The notes beneath the pieces are model-generated. The model saw only the letters and a program-made list of their open reading frames with translations. It was not told the DNA's origin and made no database searches. The translations under genes were made by a program, and so were the position numbers. Shown one piece after another: positions 51,501 through 58,375 of a stretch of DNA of 64,000 bases. Within the stretch, counting starts at the first letter, position 1. Every line of letters begins with the position of its first letter. The DNA is from Bacillota bacterium (GTDB lineage Bacteria > Bacillota > Clostridia > Oscillospirales > Acutalibacteraceae), in assembly GCA_023390175.1 (NCBI GenBank), contig JAEWDK010000008.1, positions 248,001 through 312,000 of the forward strand, given 5' to 3'.

Positions 51501-51731
51501 AAGGGCCGGGCCACAGCAATGCTGCGACTTTTGACCGCGTGTGTGCGCCAGCGCAGCAATATTTCCGCCGCAGTGGCGCTGCAGTACATTGCCGTTATTC
51601 TCGGCATTCTCCTTGTGGCGTTCCTTTCCTGCTACTCGGGCCTGCAGCAGCTGAGCACCGCAGCCCTGCTGCTTTACGAGCTGTTCTGGGTCGCGGCGAT
51701 TTTACTGATTCCAAGACTTCGCAAGCCATAA
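48510..51731 (+). CDS. Giant membrane protein with degenerate P-type ATPase-like C-terminus
   Basis: This 1073-residue protein has a Pro/Glu-rich, disordered-looking N-terminus (residues 1-505), then about four membrane spans (from about 520 to 765), a soluble part (770-1020) and two final spans. The soluble part follows the order of P1B ATPases: ATALMCAVGGPLSD, GWVSGRRILVGNRALMES and KKIVYLASGGDLVAMFVVSY. The phosphorylation motif DKTGTLT is replaced by DAKDLFPKGT (797-806), the CPC metal motif by CVSVP, the TGD motif by RTCD, and GDGxNDxxAL is missing. It cannot be a normal pump. Function is unknown; it is probably a scaffold or sensor. Confidence 0.8.
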   Translation: MADKNKAPRSDFSIDEILAEAQTLNGNEQPNPAVRKNAGTGKPSESEAPARPPKPAATPDRIAEQARKALESKPPVLSAPPIAEKPEKKKHSLFGRHKREIPEFDGEEDIYYGLQLKSLQEYRDDYEKTILIDSKKIRQAESQSTFSYLFEKAEDSPVSPEISEQLEHLHDDRRKRVEQALRKADLEYDDVFSLYGDQPAAAKTSPPRVPADPEPAVRPEASDSAVGTARPQEEPVPKPEQPPAAPPVVPTPAPAPAPRPEILPGPQREPEIPMPITEPVFQPGPAQPTGPAQPGYRPEMQFHGPEQPVKEPVAAPQVKEEIPPAPAVKEPPARPAPISTLAGEILHGYRPAAGKPVHMIDLNDFSAVLSAEAKNYPMPEPESLPEPIPMIQRPARPEFKAPIIIEQTSEFEAVQPNPGIDQAEEPAEAIEPSPDQFSEPIHFPEPPAASDDFEEELLQEEPSQPAAPRKKKRFSLFGSEEEENDLQEELPGEPDELDDYSSPTDAPSVLHELGSSLRTLSLRLAVTGISAALLFIFGFLGEYYSLLPQSIQVSLGIQPYLILNLIFLLIATGFCIGPIINGIKGLFLFQANSDSAAALADIAAIIQSTALLFTQDSVLSGSLHLYSSLVVLALFLNTAGKWNMVNRINKNFHFIAAPDQKQAVQLFDDHNTALQMAKDCVIDAPSIAFQTKTNFLKHFLRLSYEPDPSDQSSQVMAPIGFACSLVLCIITLLLSKNMFHALTAFAAAACVSVPFTNMLSVNLPLNRLSKIAARCGAMIVGYPAVEQFSSTNAVMVDAKDLFPKGTVILNGIKTFGGQRIDEAIVDATALMCAVGGPLSDLFDQIIKSRHDMLPKIDNPTYEDDKGVTGWVSGRRILVGNRALMESHSIEPPSRDYEEKYIHGGKKIVYLASGGDLVAMFVVSYNSDRRRALELRRAEDNGISLIVRTCDPNITPQLLAECFGLDVHCVRVLPERLGSIYQELTDTPQERSPSLLATKGRATAMLRLLTACVRQRSNISAAVALQYIAVILGILLVAFLSCYSGLQQLSTAALLLYELFWVAAILLIPRLRKP

Positions 51732-51765
51732 TTATATAAGATCGTGAGTTAATTAAAGGATGAAT

Positions 51766-52383
51766 ATGAATAAAAACCTGGTTCAGCGCATCGGGATGAT
51801 GTGCATTGGCGTATTCCTGCTGGGATTTGCCATTTCCCTCGCTGTTTATGTCAATTTAGGCACTGACCCATGCACCTGTATGAACCTTGGCGTATCGGGC
51901 AAAATCGGTCTGCCGTTCGGTACTTGGCAGTTGATTATCAACTGCATTATCCTTGTTTTTATGTTCTTTCTTTCACGCCGACTGATTGGGATCGGCACAT
52001 TAGTCAACATGGTTTCCATCGGATTTTTGGTAGATTTTTTCGGCTGGGTCTACGCCCGGATTCTTCCAACCCAGCCCGGCTTGCTGCTCCGTATTCTTAT
52101 CATGATTTTTGCCCTGGTGCTGCTTGCTTTTTCCGCGGCGCTTTACATTTATCCGCAGCTGGGCGTTTCCCCTTACGACAGCCTTGGCTTCATCGCTTCC
52201 GAGCGTCTGCACATTCAGTTCCGCTGGTGCCGCATTACCTGCGACGTGCTGGCCGTGCTGATCGGCTTTCTCTGCGGCAGCGTGGTGGGCGTGGGAACAG
52301 TCCTTACCGCCTTCTGCATGGGGCCGCTCATCAAAGGCTTCGGCGACCTGATCGCAAAAAAATTCCCCCTTCAGTTTGACTGA
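51766..52383 (+). CDS. YczE/YitT-like integral membrane protein
   Basis: This 205-residue protein has five to six spans (IGMMCIGVFLLGFAISLAVYV, LIINCIILVFMFFLS, LLRILIMIFALVLLAFSAAL and others). The NLGTDPCTCMNLGV and LGVSPYDSLGFIAS repeats are typical for the YczE/YyaS family (DUF6198), which has no defined function. I use the second ATG (51766), which has AAAGGA at five bases; the one at 51760 is on the ribosome site itself. Confidence 0.75.
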   Translation: MNKNLVQRIGMMCIGVFLLGFAISLAVYVNLGTDPCTCMNLGVSGKIGLPFGTWQLIINCIILVFMFFLSRRLIGIGTLVNMVSIGFLVDFFGWVYARILPTQPGLLLRILIMIFALVLLAFSAALYIYPQLGVSPYDSLGFIASERLHIQFRWCRITCDVLAVLIGFLCGSVVGVGTVLTAFCMGPLIKGFGDLIAKKFPLQFD

Positions 52384-52412
52384 GGAAGCGGCTGCAATCA
52401 TAAGCCTAACGC

Positions 52413-52461
52413 AAAGGACCCCGCGAATGAACCGGAACAGGTTCATTCACGGGGTCCTTTT
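52413..52461. terminator. Bidirectional terminator
   Basis: AAAGGACCCCG-C-GAATGAACC pairs with GGTTCATTC-A-CGGGGTCCTTT, with TTTT afterwards; it lies between convergent genes. Confidence 0.93.
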
Positions 52462-52487
52462 ATGATATGCGGATTTTCATCCGGTGA

Positions 52488-52952
52488 TTACTTTGTCAGC
52501 CCGTCAACAGCCTTTTGGGCTGCCGCATTATCATTTGACACACATAAAACAACATATTTCCCCGCCGTCACCAAAAGCGGATTTTTCAGCTTTGCCATTT
52601 CTTTGGGCTGATAATCCTGAAACGCCGCTTTCTGGTCTTCAATCCTTTTTTGAGCCGCCTCCTTGACTTTTGCCGCGGCATCTTCGTCCTTTGCTTCAAA
52701 AACCGCGACTTCCTCCGCTGTTGCGCCGGTGCTTTCGTATGCCTTTAATTTTTCCACGGTGCTTTGCTCCAGCCCGTACAGCTTCAGCACGGTTTTGTCC
52801 GCAACGGCGGACATCTGGTCGGTAAACTGAACGGAGCTTGCCAGCTTATCCGCGGCGGCGGCCGCGTCCACCTTCAGTCCGGCGTCTTTTTTGGCGCACC
52901 CGGCGGCAAGCACAAGCACGGCCGCCAGAATCAAAGCGATCAATTTCTTCAT
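52488..52952 (-). CDS. DUF4358 lipoprotein
   Basis: This 154-residue protein has a lipoprotein signal with lipobox LAAGC (Cys19) and the DUF4358 pattern: VQFTDQMSAVADKTVLKLYG, then STGATAEEVAVFEAKDEDAA and VVLCVSNDNAAAQKAV. It should be anchored to the outer face of the membrane. Function is unknown. It is followed by the terminator at 52413-52461 and preceded by the SGNH hydrolase gene (25 bases), so the two may be in one operon. Confidence 0.85.
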   Translation of the reverse strand: MKKLIALILAAVLVLAAGCAKKDAGLKVDAAAAADKLASSVQFTDQMSAVADKTVLKLYGLEQSTVEKLKAYESTGATAEEVAVFEAKDEDAAAKVKEAAQKRIEDQKAAFQDYQPKEMAKLKNPLLVTAGKYVVLCVSNDNAAAQKAVDGLTK

Positions 52953-52977
52953 TTCATATTACTCCCTGTCAAACATT

Positions 52978-53817
52978 CTACTTTGCGCGTGTACGAAGGT
53001 ACTCACACCACTTTTTACAGTATTCCTGATTTAAATGCACTCCGTCCACCGAAGCCTTCTCCGGCAGATTCCCTTTGCTGTCGGAAACGGCGGAGGCTAC
53101 GTCGAGGTAGGCTACGCCTTTTTTTACGGTCATTTCCCGAATCATCTGATTGTGCGAAACAATATTGGCATTGCTGTAAATTTTATCCGACTGTGCCTTT
53201 TTTGCAGAAACCGGTAAAATCGACTGCACGTAAATTTTCGCGTTTGGCTGATCTTTTTTTATTTCGTCAATTACTTTTCCGTAATCCTGAATAAACGTGG
53301 CCGAGCTGCTCCAGCCCAACTCGTTGATTCCGAGCATAATGTATATCTTGCCGAATTTTTGTCCGGAAATCGCCTGCATTACCGTCAGCTTTTTGCCGCC
53401 GACCTCCACAGCCGGTTTTGTAAAAATCGTATTGACCATCAAACCCTTCACTGCGTAATAAGCCGCGTTGTCCAGCCCGTCGTAAATTTCCAGTCCCTCG
53501 GTGCGGCTGTCGCCGATGAACACGGCGTCGTCAAAATACCCCGCCGGTTTTGAGGAAGCGGCATTCGACTCCACCCGGGGTGCCGCCGCTGCGGCGGAAG
53601 AAGGAACCGGCGGGGACTGCCCTGCGCTTTCGGGAAGGGCGGCTGTCGGCTTCGGCTGCTGCGGCTCCAAACTTTTTGCTTCCCGCTGAACCGCCTGCAC
53701 CATTGCGACCGCGCCCGCCGCAATCAGGTAAACCGCTGTGGCCAAACAAACGCAGACGATTGCTCTGCGAATAAATAATCTAAGTTTGTGTTTTTTAAAA
53801 TATATATTAAATCGCAT
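52978..53817 (-). CDS. SGNH/GDSL hydrolase, membrane-anchored
   Basis: This 279-residue protein has an N-terminal span (about 15-40), a Pro/Ala-rich linker and a hydrolase domain with VFIGDSRTEGLEIYDG (block I Ser), MLGINELGWSS (block III Asn) and DGVHLNQEYCKKW (block V Asp/His), so the catalytic set is complete. It probably deacylates a cell-envelope polymer. TGGGGTG precedes the ATG. A structured leader of about 170 bases lies upstream. Confidence 0.85.
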   Translation of the reverse strand: MRFNIYFKKHKLRLFIRRAIVCVCLATAVYLIAAGAVAMVQAVQREAKSLEPQQPKPTAALPESAGQSPPVPSSAAAAAPRVESNAASSKPAGYFDDAVFIGDSRTEGLEIYDGLDNAAYYAVKGLMVNTIFTKPAVEVGGKKLTVMQAISGQKFGKIYIMLGINELGWSSSATFIQDYGKVIDEIKKDQPNAKIYVQSILPVSAKKAQSDKIYSNANIVSHNQMIREMTVKKGVAYLDVASAVSDSKGNLPEKASVDGVHLNQEYCKKWCEYLRTRAK

Positions 53818-53989
53818 GAAAAGTGCACCCCATCATTGTTTCCCAATTATATGACACGGATTCCCGGTTAAAACCGGGCAAATACCCGTGTGAATCAAAA
53901 GTCGGTTACCCGGGCGAAAGCCGGTCCTTTCGAACCGTAATCGCCGCTGATAAACGCTTCTTGTGTACCGTTTATTTTACTGCTGGACT
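53818..53989 (-). promoter_or_regulatory. Structured 5' leader of the SGNH hydrolase gene (candidate riboregulator)
   Basis: From a TATAAT box at 53996-54001 the leader is about 170 nt. On the minus strand it can form: GGCGA/TCGCC enclosing GGTTCGAAAGGACC; CGGGTAACCG; and a long arm ACACGG/CCGTGT enclosing CCCGG/CCGGG. The GC-rich paired segments stand out in an otherwise AT-rich gap. No known riboswitch class could be matched with confidence. Confidence 0.45.
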
Positions 53990-53995
53990 TTTTAT

Positions 53996-54001
53996 ATTAT
54001 A
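53996..54001 (-). promoter_or_regulatory. -10 box of the SGNH hydrolase transcript
   Basis: TATAAT on the minus strand, about 180 bases before the SGNH start. Confidence 0.5.
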
Positions 54002-54035
54002 CCTCTTAATGCAGACTTTCAAAAGCAAAAAATAC

Positions 54036-54059
54036 GGGTATGACAAAATTGTCATACCC
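54036..54059 (-). terminator. Terminator of the sigma/anti-sigma operon
   Basis: GGGTATGACAA pairs perfectly with TTGTCATACCC; on the minus strand it is followed by GTATTTTTTGC. It might also serve as an operator, but its place and the T run favour termination. Confidence 0.75.
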
Positions 54060-54166
54060 TTGTAACCGTTGTAATAATTTCCCGCAAAATTGTGATGTTC
54101 CTGTCATTGCTGACTGTGAACTGCGAGCCAACAATCCGTTCGCGCCGCAGTCTGCACCGGGAATTT

Positions 54167-55015
54167 TTATTTTACAATTTCGAATTCCTGAATTCCCATA
54201 TAACCGGCTGCAATTGCGTATTTCGGGAAAACAATAACAACGTTTCCCGCTGCATTCAAATAAAATTTTTGCTTGCTGTCTATGCCAGAAAAGCCTTCGC
54301 TGCCTTCAAAGAAGGTCAGAGTCGGGTCCTTCGCCACGCGCTCCTTGATTTGCTTGCGCACGCTTTCATCCACAAGCTTTTTATAATCCTTGCCGAGCAG
54401 GTCCGTAAGCGTCAGCTCCCTGCCGCTTTGCAGATCAATATTGTAAAAGGTCTGGTCGGTAAAGGCGTTCGCCTGGGTCTGCGTTGTGTTCAGCACGAAG
54501 GACAACACCTTTTCATTGCTGCATTTGATTTCATAGTTTACGTCAACGATTGCCGGAATAAAGTCCTTTGGGTTGCCGCCTGTTTCCACATATGCCTTTT
54601 TGTCCGCCGCCGTGCGTTCCTCAGCCTCTGCAATGGCGTTCTTGACCTTTTCGTTGATTTCCTTATTGATTCGCGCTTCCAGCGCGGCGTGGCCGGTATT
54701 GGACACGACCGGCTGCTCAACATCGATTTTTCTTGTCGTATCTTCAATTTTATACTGCGTGAATGTAAAAACCCTGGCCACATCGCCTATCACGGGAATG
54801 GAATTCACGGTTTGGGCAAACGCCCGGTTGCAGTTCAAAAGTGTTACAAACAGAATACACACCGAAGCCGCGGTGCAAAAAATCGCTTTGCTGCGAAATT
54901 TCTTCTGCCGAACCGCCCTGCCTATGCTGATATTCACTCTGTCATCAAGCGTTGAGGGAACGGGAACCGAACTATAAATTCTCTTTGCGCCCTCTAATTC
55001 CTTCAATTGAATCAC
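54167..55015 (-). CDS. RsiV-like anti-sigma factor (DUF3298)
   Basis: This 282-residue protein has a short cytoplasmic N-terminus, one span (AIFCTAASVCILFVTLLNC, about 44-62) and an extracellular domain with IEDTTRKIDVEQPVVSNTGH, NTTQTQANAFTDQTFYNIDL and RELTLTDLLGKDYKKLV, the DUF3298/RsiV pattern. RsiV binds lysozyme and releases SigV by regulated cleavage; whether this protein does the same is inferred. It overlaps the sigma gene by four bases (ATGA). Confidence 0.85.
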   Translation of the reverse strand: MIQLKELEGAKRIYSSVPVPSTLDDRVNISIGRAVRQKKFRSKAIFCTAASVCILFVTLLNCNRAFAQTVNSIPVIGDVARVFTFTQYKIEDTTRKIDVEQPVVSNTGHAALEARINKEINEKVKNAIAEAEERTAADKKAYVETGGNPKDFIPAIVDVNYEIKCSNEKVLSFVLNTTQTQANAFTDQTFYNIDLQSGRELTLTDLLGKDYKKLVDESVRKQIKERVAKDPTLTFFEGSEGFSGIDSKQKFYLNAAGNVVIVFPKYAIAAGYMGIQEFEIVK

Positions 55016-55539
55016 TCCTCCCCAATCGATACTTTCAGCAGCTCAAGTCCCTTGTAAAGCCGGGACTTGACGGTGCTCAGATTTGTTTTGGTTATGACGG
55101 CGATCTCCTCGAGCTTCATATCTTCAAAAAAGCGCAGAATAATGACCGTTCTGATTTTGACCTCCAGCGCCTGAATTGCATTGTACATATCCATTGACTG
55201 CGCCAAATCTTCCCCGTAACCGGGCTCCCCGTCCTCAATGCTTTCCACAAGCACCAGCCGTTTGCTGCGCCGCAGGTGCATCAGGCTTTCATTGACCAAA
55301 ATACGGTAGAACCATGTTTTTAAGTAGGCGGTGTCATTGAGCGACCCGATTTTATCGATTGCTTTTACAATGGATTCCTGCACTACATCAAGCGCCGCGT
55401 CGGAATTTTTGGTATAACTGAACGCAAGTCTGTAAAAATCCTGCTGGTTCAGTTTTACATATTCCTTCAAAGATTCCCGTTTATCCTGCACCGCAATATG
55501 CCCCCATCCATTTTTTCCAAGCCGTAAATCACCTTCCAT
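55012..55539 (-). CDS. ECF sigma factor, SigV-like
   Basis: This 175-residue protein has region 2 (QDFYRLAFSYTKNSDAALDV, VQESIVKAIDKIGSLND, FYRILVNESLMHLRR) and region 4 (LRFFEDMKLEEIAVITKTNL, STVKSRLYKGLELL). It is followed by an RsiV-like anti-sigma gene. The ATG at 55539 lacks a clear ribosome site; GTG 55491 with GGGGG upstream is an alternative and would give 159 residues. The promoter at 55693-55724 has a SigV-type sequence, so it is likely autoregulated. Confidence 0.9.
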   Translation of the reverse strand: MEGDLRLGKNGWGHIAVQDKRESLKEYVKLNQQDFYRLAFSYTKNSDAALDVVQESIVKAIDKIGSLNDTAYLKTWFYRILVNESLMHLRRSKRLVLVESIEDGEPGYGEDLAQSMDMYNAIQALEVKIRTVIILRFFEDMKLEEIAVITKTNLSTVKSRLYKGLELLKVSIGEE

Positions 55540-55692
55540 TTCGTAGCGCTGTTGTTTTAGCGCTTCACTCCCTTTCCCTGCTTCTATGTAGCCAGATCAT
55601 TCCTCCGCCTTTCCCGTCCCGTTGTGCGCTCTTCCGGGGGGATCTGCCTGCGTGGCAGTGAAGCTTTAAAATCACATCTTGGTTACATATGT

Positions 55693-55724
55693 TAGATGCG
55701 GCAGCCTTCAAAAAAGTTTATTCC
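55693..55724 (-). promoter_or_regulatory. ECF-type autoregulatory promoter of the SigV-like gene
   Basis: On the minus strand AATAAACTTTTTT (55712-55724) and CATCTAAC (55693-55700) have the form of SigV/ECF30-type promoters (AAAC-T-rich -35 and CGTCTAA-like -10), with 11 to 13 bases between. It is about 150-200 bases before the sigma start. Confidence 0.5.
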
Positions 55725-55777
55725 GCTGAAAAAATTTATTTAAAGCGTCCTGTAAATGATTTCCGCCCAAAGGCAAA

Positions 55778-55806
55778 AGCGGGATGTGGCAATGCCACAT
55801 CCCGCT
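55778..55806 (-). terminator. Terminator of the GGGtGRT operon
   Basis: AGCGGGATGTGGC pairs perfectly with GCCACATCCCGCT around AAT, followed by TTTTGCC on the minus strand. Confidence 0.9.
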
Positions 55807-55866
55807 CGCTGGAATCGACCGGTAAAACAGAAGGTTTCACGGTCGATTTTTATAAAACCGATAGAA

Positions 55867-56874
55867 TTATTTTTTTGCTTCGTAAACCGCAACCGCGCAT
55901 GCGACAGTAGCGCCAACCATCGGGTTGTTGCCCATGCCGATCAAACCCATCATCTCAACGTGCGCAGGAACAGAAGAGGAACCCGCGAACTGAGCGTCGC
56001 CGTGTACTCGGCCAAGGGAGTCGGTCAAGCCGTAGGAAGCAGGGCCCGCGCCCATGTTGTCCGGATGCAGGGTGCGGCCTGTGCCGCCGCCGCTTGCAAC
56101 GGAGAAGTACTTCTTGCCGTTTTCCTGTGACCATTTCTTGTAAGTTCCCGCAACCAGGTGCTGGAAGCGAACCGGGTTGGTGGAGTTACCGGTAATGGAA
56201 ACGTCAACGCCTTCGTGCTGCATGATTGCAACGCCTTCACGCACGTCGTTTGCGCCGTAGCATTTTACCGCCGCGCGCTCGCCGTCGGAAAACGCTCTTT
56301 CTTCAATTACGTTCAGCTCATCATTAAAGAAATCAAAGTCGGTCTTCACATAGGTGAACCCGTTGATTCTGGAAATGATATAAGCCGCATCCTTGCCAAG
56401 ACCGTTCAGGATAATCCGGAGCGGCTCCTTGCGGGCGCGGTTTGCGGTACGGGCAATGCCGATTGCGCCTTCCGCGGCGGCAAAGGATTCGTGGCCCGCC
56501 AGGAACGCGAAGCACTTGGTTTCGTCACGCAGAAGCATGGCGCCAAGATTTCCGTGGCCAAGGCCGACTTTTCTCTGTTCGGCGACGGAACCCGGGATGC
56601 AGAAAGCCTCAAGGCCAAGGCCGATTTTTTCAGCGGCTTCGGCAGCGGACTTAACGCCCGTTTTCAGTCCGATTGCGCAGCCGAGGGTATAGGCCCAGGT
56701 CGCGTTTTCAAATGCGATGGGCTGTACGCCCTTTACAATTTTATCAACATCAATTCCCTTTGAAGAACAAAGGTCGCGTGCGTCTTCGAGGCTGGCAAGG
56801 CCATACTCGGCAAGACACTTCTCTATTTTGGCGATTCTTCTCTCTTTGCCTTCAAACTTAACATCGTTAGCCAT
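55867..56874 (-). CDS. GGGtGRT protein (conserved, function unknown)
   Basis: This 335-residue protein carries the diagnostic FSVASGGGTGRTLHPDNMG motif near residue 270. The N-terminal part has KIEKCLAEYGLASLEDARDL and the central part GLGHGNLGAMLLRDETKCFA. The family is found in anaerobes, usually next to an IscU-like scaffold gene, as here (30 bases upstream). It has been linked to iron-sulfur or redox metabolism by context only. AGGAGG precedes the ATG. No enzyme function is established. Confidence 0.9.
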   Translation of the reverse strand: MANDVKFEGKERRIAKIEKCLAEYGLASLEDARDLCSSKGIDVDKIVKGVQPIAFENATWAYTLGCAIGLKTGVKSAAEAAEKIGLGLEAFCIPGSVAEQRKVGLGHGNLGAMLLRDETKCFAFLAGHESFAAAEGAIGIARTANRARKEPLRIILNGLGKDAAYIISRINGFTYVKTDFDFFNDELNVIEERAFSDGERAAVKCYGANDVREGVAIMQHEGVDVSITGNSTNPVRFQHLVAGTYKKWSQENGKKYFSVASGGGTGRTLHPDNMGAGPASYGLTDSLGRVHGDAQFAGSSSVPAHVEMMGLIGMGNNPMVGATVACAVAVYEAKK

Positions 56875-56904
56875 ATAGTTTAGTCCTCCTTTTTCTGGTC
56901 TTAA

Positions 56905-57597
56905 TTATTCTTCACGCGGGTCGATATACTTCGGCGCGTTGTCGAAACGGCCGTATTGGCCGATGTTCTTCTTGTAGGCTTCGTCCGGGCTCATGCCGTG
57001 GCGGATATCCTCCAGCATTTTGCCAAGCTTTACAAACTGGTAGCCGATGACTTCGTTGTTTTCATCAAGAGCCGTCTTTAAAACGTAGCCCTCTGCCATT
57101 TCCATGTAACGCACGCCCTTCAGGCCGGTGCTGTACATTGTGCCAACCTGGGAACGAAGGCCCTTGCCCAAATCCTCCAGTCCTGCGCCGATTGGCAGGC
57201 CGCCCTCGGAGAAGGCTGTCTGGCTGCGGCCGTAAGCGAGCTGCTTGAAAATTTCTCTCATTGCAACGTTAATCGCGTCGCAGACCAAGTCGGTATTCAG
57301 GCACTCAAGCAATGTTTTGCCCGGCAGAATCTCGGCAGCCATTGCTGCGGAGTGGGTCATGCCGGAGCAGCCGATGGTTTCAACAAGAGCTTCCTGAACA
57401 ATGCCCTCTTTTACGTTAAGGGTCAGCTTGCAGGCGCCCTGCTGCGGAGCGCACCAGCCAATGCCGTGGCTCAGGCCGGAAATGTCTTTAATTTCATAGG
57501 ACTTTACCCACTTACCCTCTTCCGGGATGGGTGCCGGGCCGTGTTTTGGGCCCTTGGTAACTGTACACATTCTTTCCACTTCTGGGGAATAATTCAT
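56905..57597 (-). CDS. Iron-sulfur cluster assembly scaffold-like protein (partner of GGGtGRT)
   Basis: This 230-residue protein has an IscU/NifU-like core with Cys residues in GIGWCAPQQGACKLTLNV and VETIGCSGMTHSAAMAAEI and a downstream conserved Cys in LNTDLVCDAINVAM. The C-terminal half is unique to the group found next to GGGtGRT genes. It presumably assembles or carries a cluster for the partner. The ATG at 57597 follows AAAGGAG; the longer reading to 57681 has no such site. Confidence 0.85.
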   Translation of the reverse strand: MNYSPEVERMCTVTKGPKHGPAPIPEEGKWVKSYEIKDISGLSHGIGWCAPQQGACKLTLNVKEGIVQEALVETIGCSGMTHSAAMAAEILPGKTLLECLNTDLVCDAINVAMREIFKQLAYGRSQTAFSEGGLPIGAGLEDLGKGLRSQVGTMYSTGLKGVRYMEMAEGYVLKTALDENNEVIGYQFVKLGKMLEDIRHGMSPDEAYKKNIGQYGRFDNAPKYIDPREE

Positions 57598-57886
57598 ATC
57601 GGTACTCCTTTCGGTTTCAGTATCCTTTGGGAATCGCTGATTCCCTTGGTTTAACCAACATACTGATTTATTATAGAGCATTTTTTCACGTTTAGCAAGA
57701 GGATGAAAGTTGATAAATAAAAATTTAACAATACGGTCATTTCCGCCCGCCCCGTACTGCCGCGGGCACGGTTTCCAGTAATTGGAATGTTGTTTTTACA
57801 GAATTTTTAGGCTGTTTTATTGTGCTGCAAACGGGAACATGGTATTCTATTTAAGGATTTTTAAGATCACTTGAGGAGGTTTTCAC

Positions 57887-58186
57887 ATGGAGGAAAACAA
57901 CATTCAGAACCAGCCCGGCCAAACCCCGAACTACCGGAGCCCAATGACATACGAAGACGCCACCCCGCTTTCCATAGGCAATTATATCGTGATGATGATC
58001 GTGGGCTCAATTCCGGTTGTGGGACTGATTATGATGCTGGTTTGGGCATTCAGCCGAAACACCAACAAAAACAGGCAGAACTATGCCCGCGCGCTGCTGA
58101 TTATGATGCTGATTGCCCTTGTGCTCGGCATTATTTTCGGCGGAAGTATTCTTGCGGCGGTTTCCTCACTCGGCGGCTCGTATTAA
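57887..58186 (+). CDS. Small two-span membrane protein
   Basis: This 99-residue protein has a Gln/Asn/Pro-rich N-terminus, the segment YEDATPLSIGNYIVMMIVGS and spans at about 32-53 and 70-92. The LSIGNYIVMMIVGSIPVVG motif is common in small proteins of Firmicutes of unknown function. GAGGAGG precedes the ATG. A TTGTGC/TATTCT promoter with 17-base spacing (about 57820-57848) and a strong terminator downstream make it a monocistronic gene. Confidence 0.75.
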   Translation: MEENNIQNQPGQTPNYRSPMTYEDATPLSIGNYIVMMIVGSIPVVGLIMMLVWAFSRNTNKNRQNYARALLIMMLIALVLGIIFGGSILAAVSSLGGSY

Positions 58187-58216
58187 CAGCAAAAGTCCCG
58201 GATTTTCCCTTGCTCT

Positions 58217-58243
58217 GCGGCGGACAATGTCCGCCGCTTTTTT
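58217..58243 (+). terminator. Terminator of the small membrane protein gene
   Basis: GCGGCGGAC and GTCCGCCGC form a nine-base stem around AAT, followed by TTTTTT. Confidence 0.95.
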
Positions 58244-58315
58244 CTGTTCTGCACATTTTTACAGGCGGGATTACGGGAATGTTCATGAATTATTCTTTCT
58301 TTTTAGATTCCCCTA

Positions 58316-58324
58316 TGTTATAAT
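58316..58324 (+). promoter_or_regulatory. Extended -10 promoter of secA
   Basis: TGTTATAAT is an extended -10 element, about 52 bases before the secA start. Confidence 0.5.
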
Positions 58325-58375
58325 TATTTTTGATTGTAAACTATTATTTTTAACGATATTTTGAGGTGACTTATT

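Larger units (their letters stand above)
53818..54166. other. Gap between the SGNH hydrolase and the anti-sigma gene
   Basis: These 349 bases hold the structured leader and promoter of the SGNH gene (53818-54001) and a palindromic terminator at 54036-54059. The 54060-54166 stretch shows no other signal. Confidence 0.6.
55540..55866. other. Gap upstream of the ECF sigma gene
   Basis: These 327 bases contain the ECF-type promoter (55693-55724), a leader of roughly 150 bases and the terminator of the GGGtGRT gene (55778-55806). No coding sequence is seen. Confidence 0.6.

Noticed and set aside
53920..53945. A tRNA T-arm-like TTCGAAA segment
   Set aside because: No acceptor stem, D arm or anticodon arm could be built around it.
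53818..53989. A c-di-AMP (ydaO) riboswitch
   Set aside because: Some motifs are similar in order, but the conserved downstream CAGCUAACC-type segment and the GGGGUGAAUC segment are missing; I report only an unclassified structured leader.
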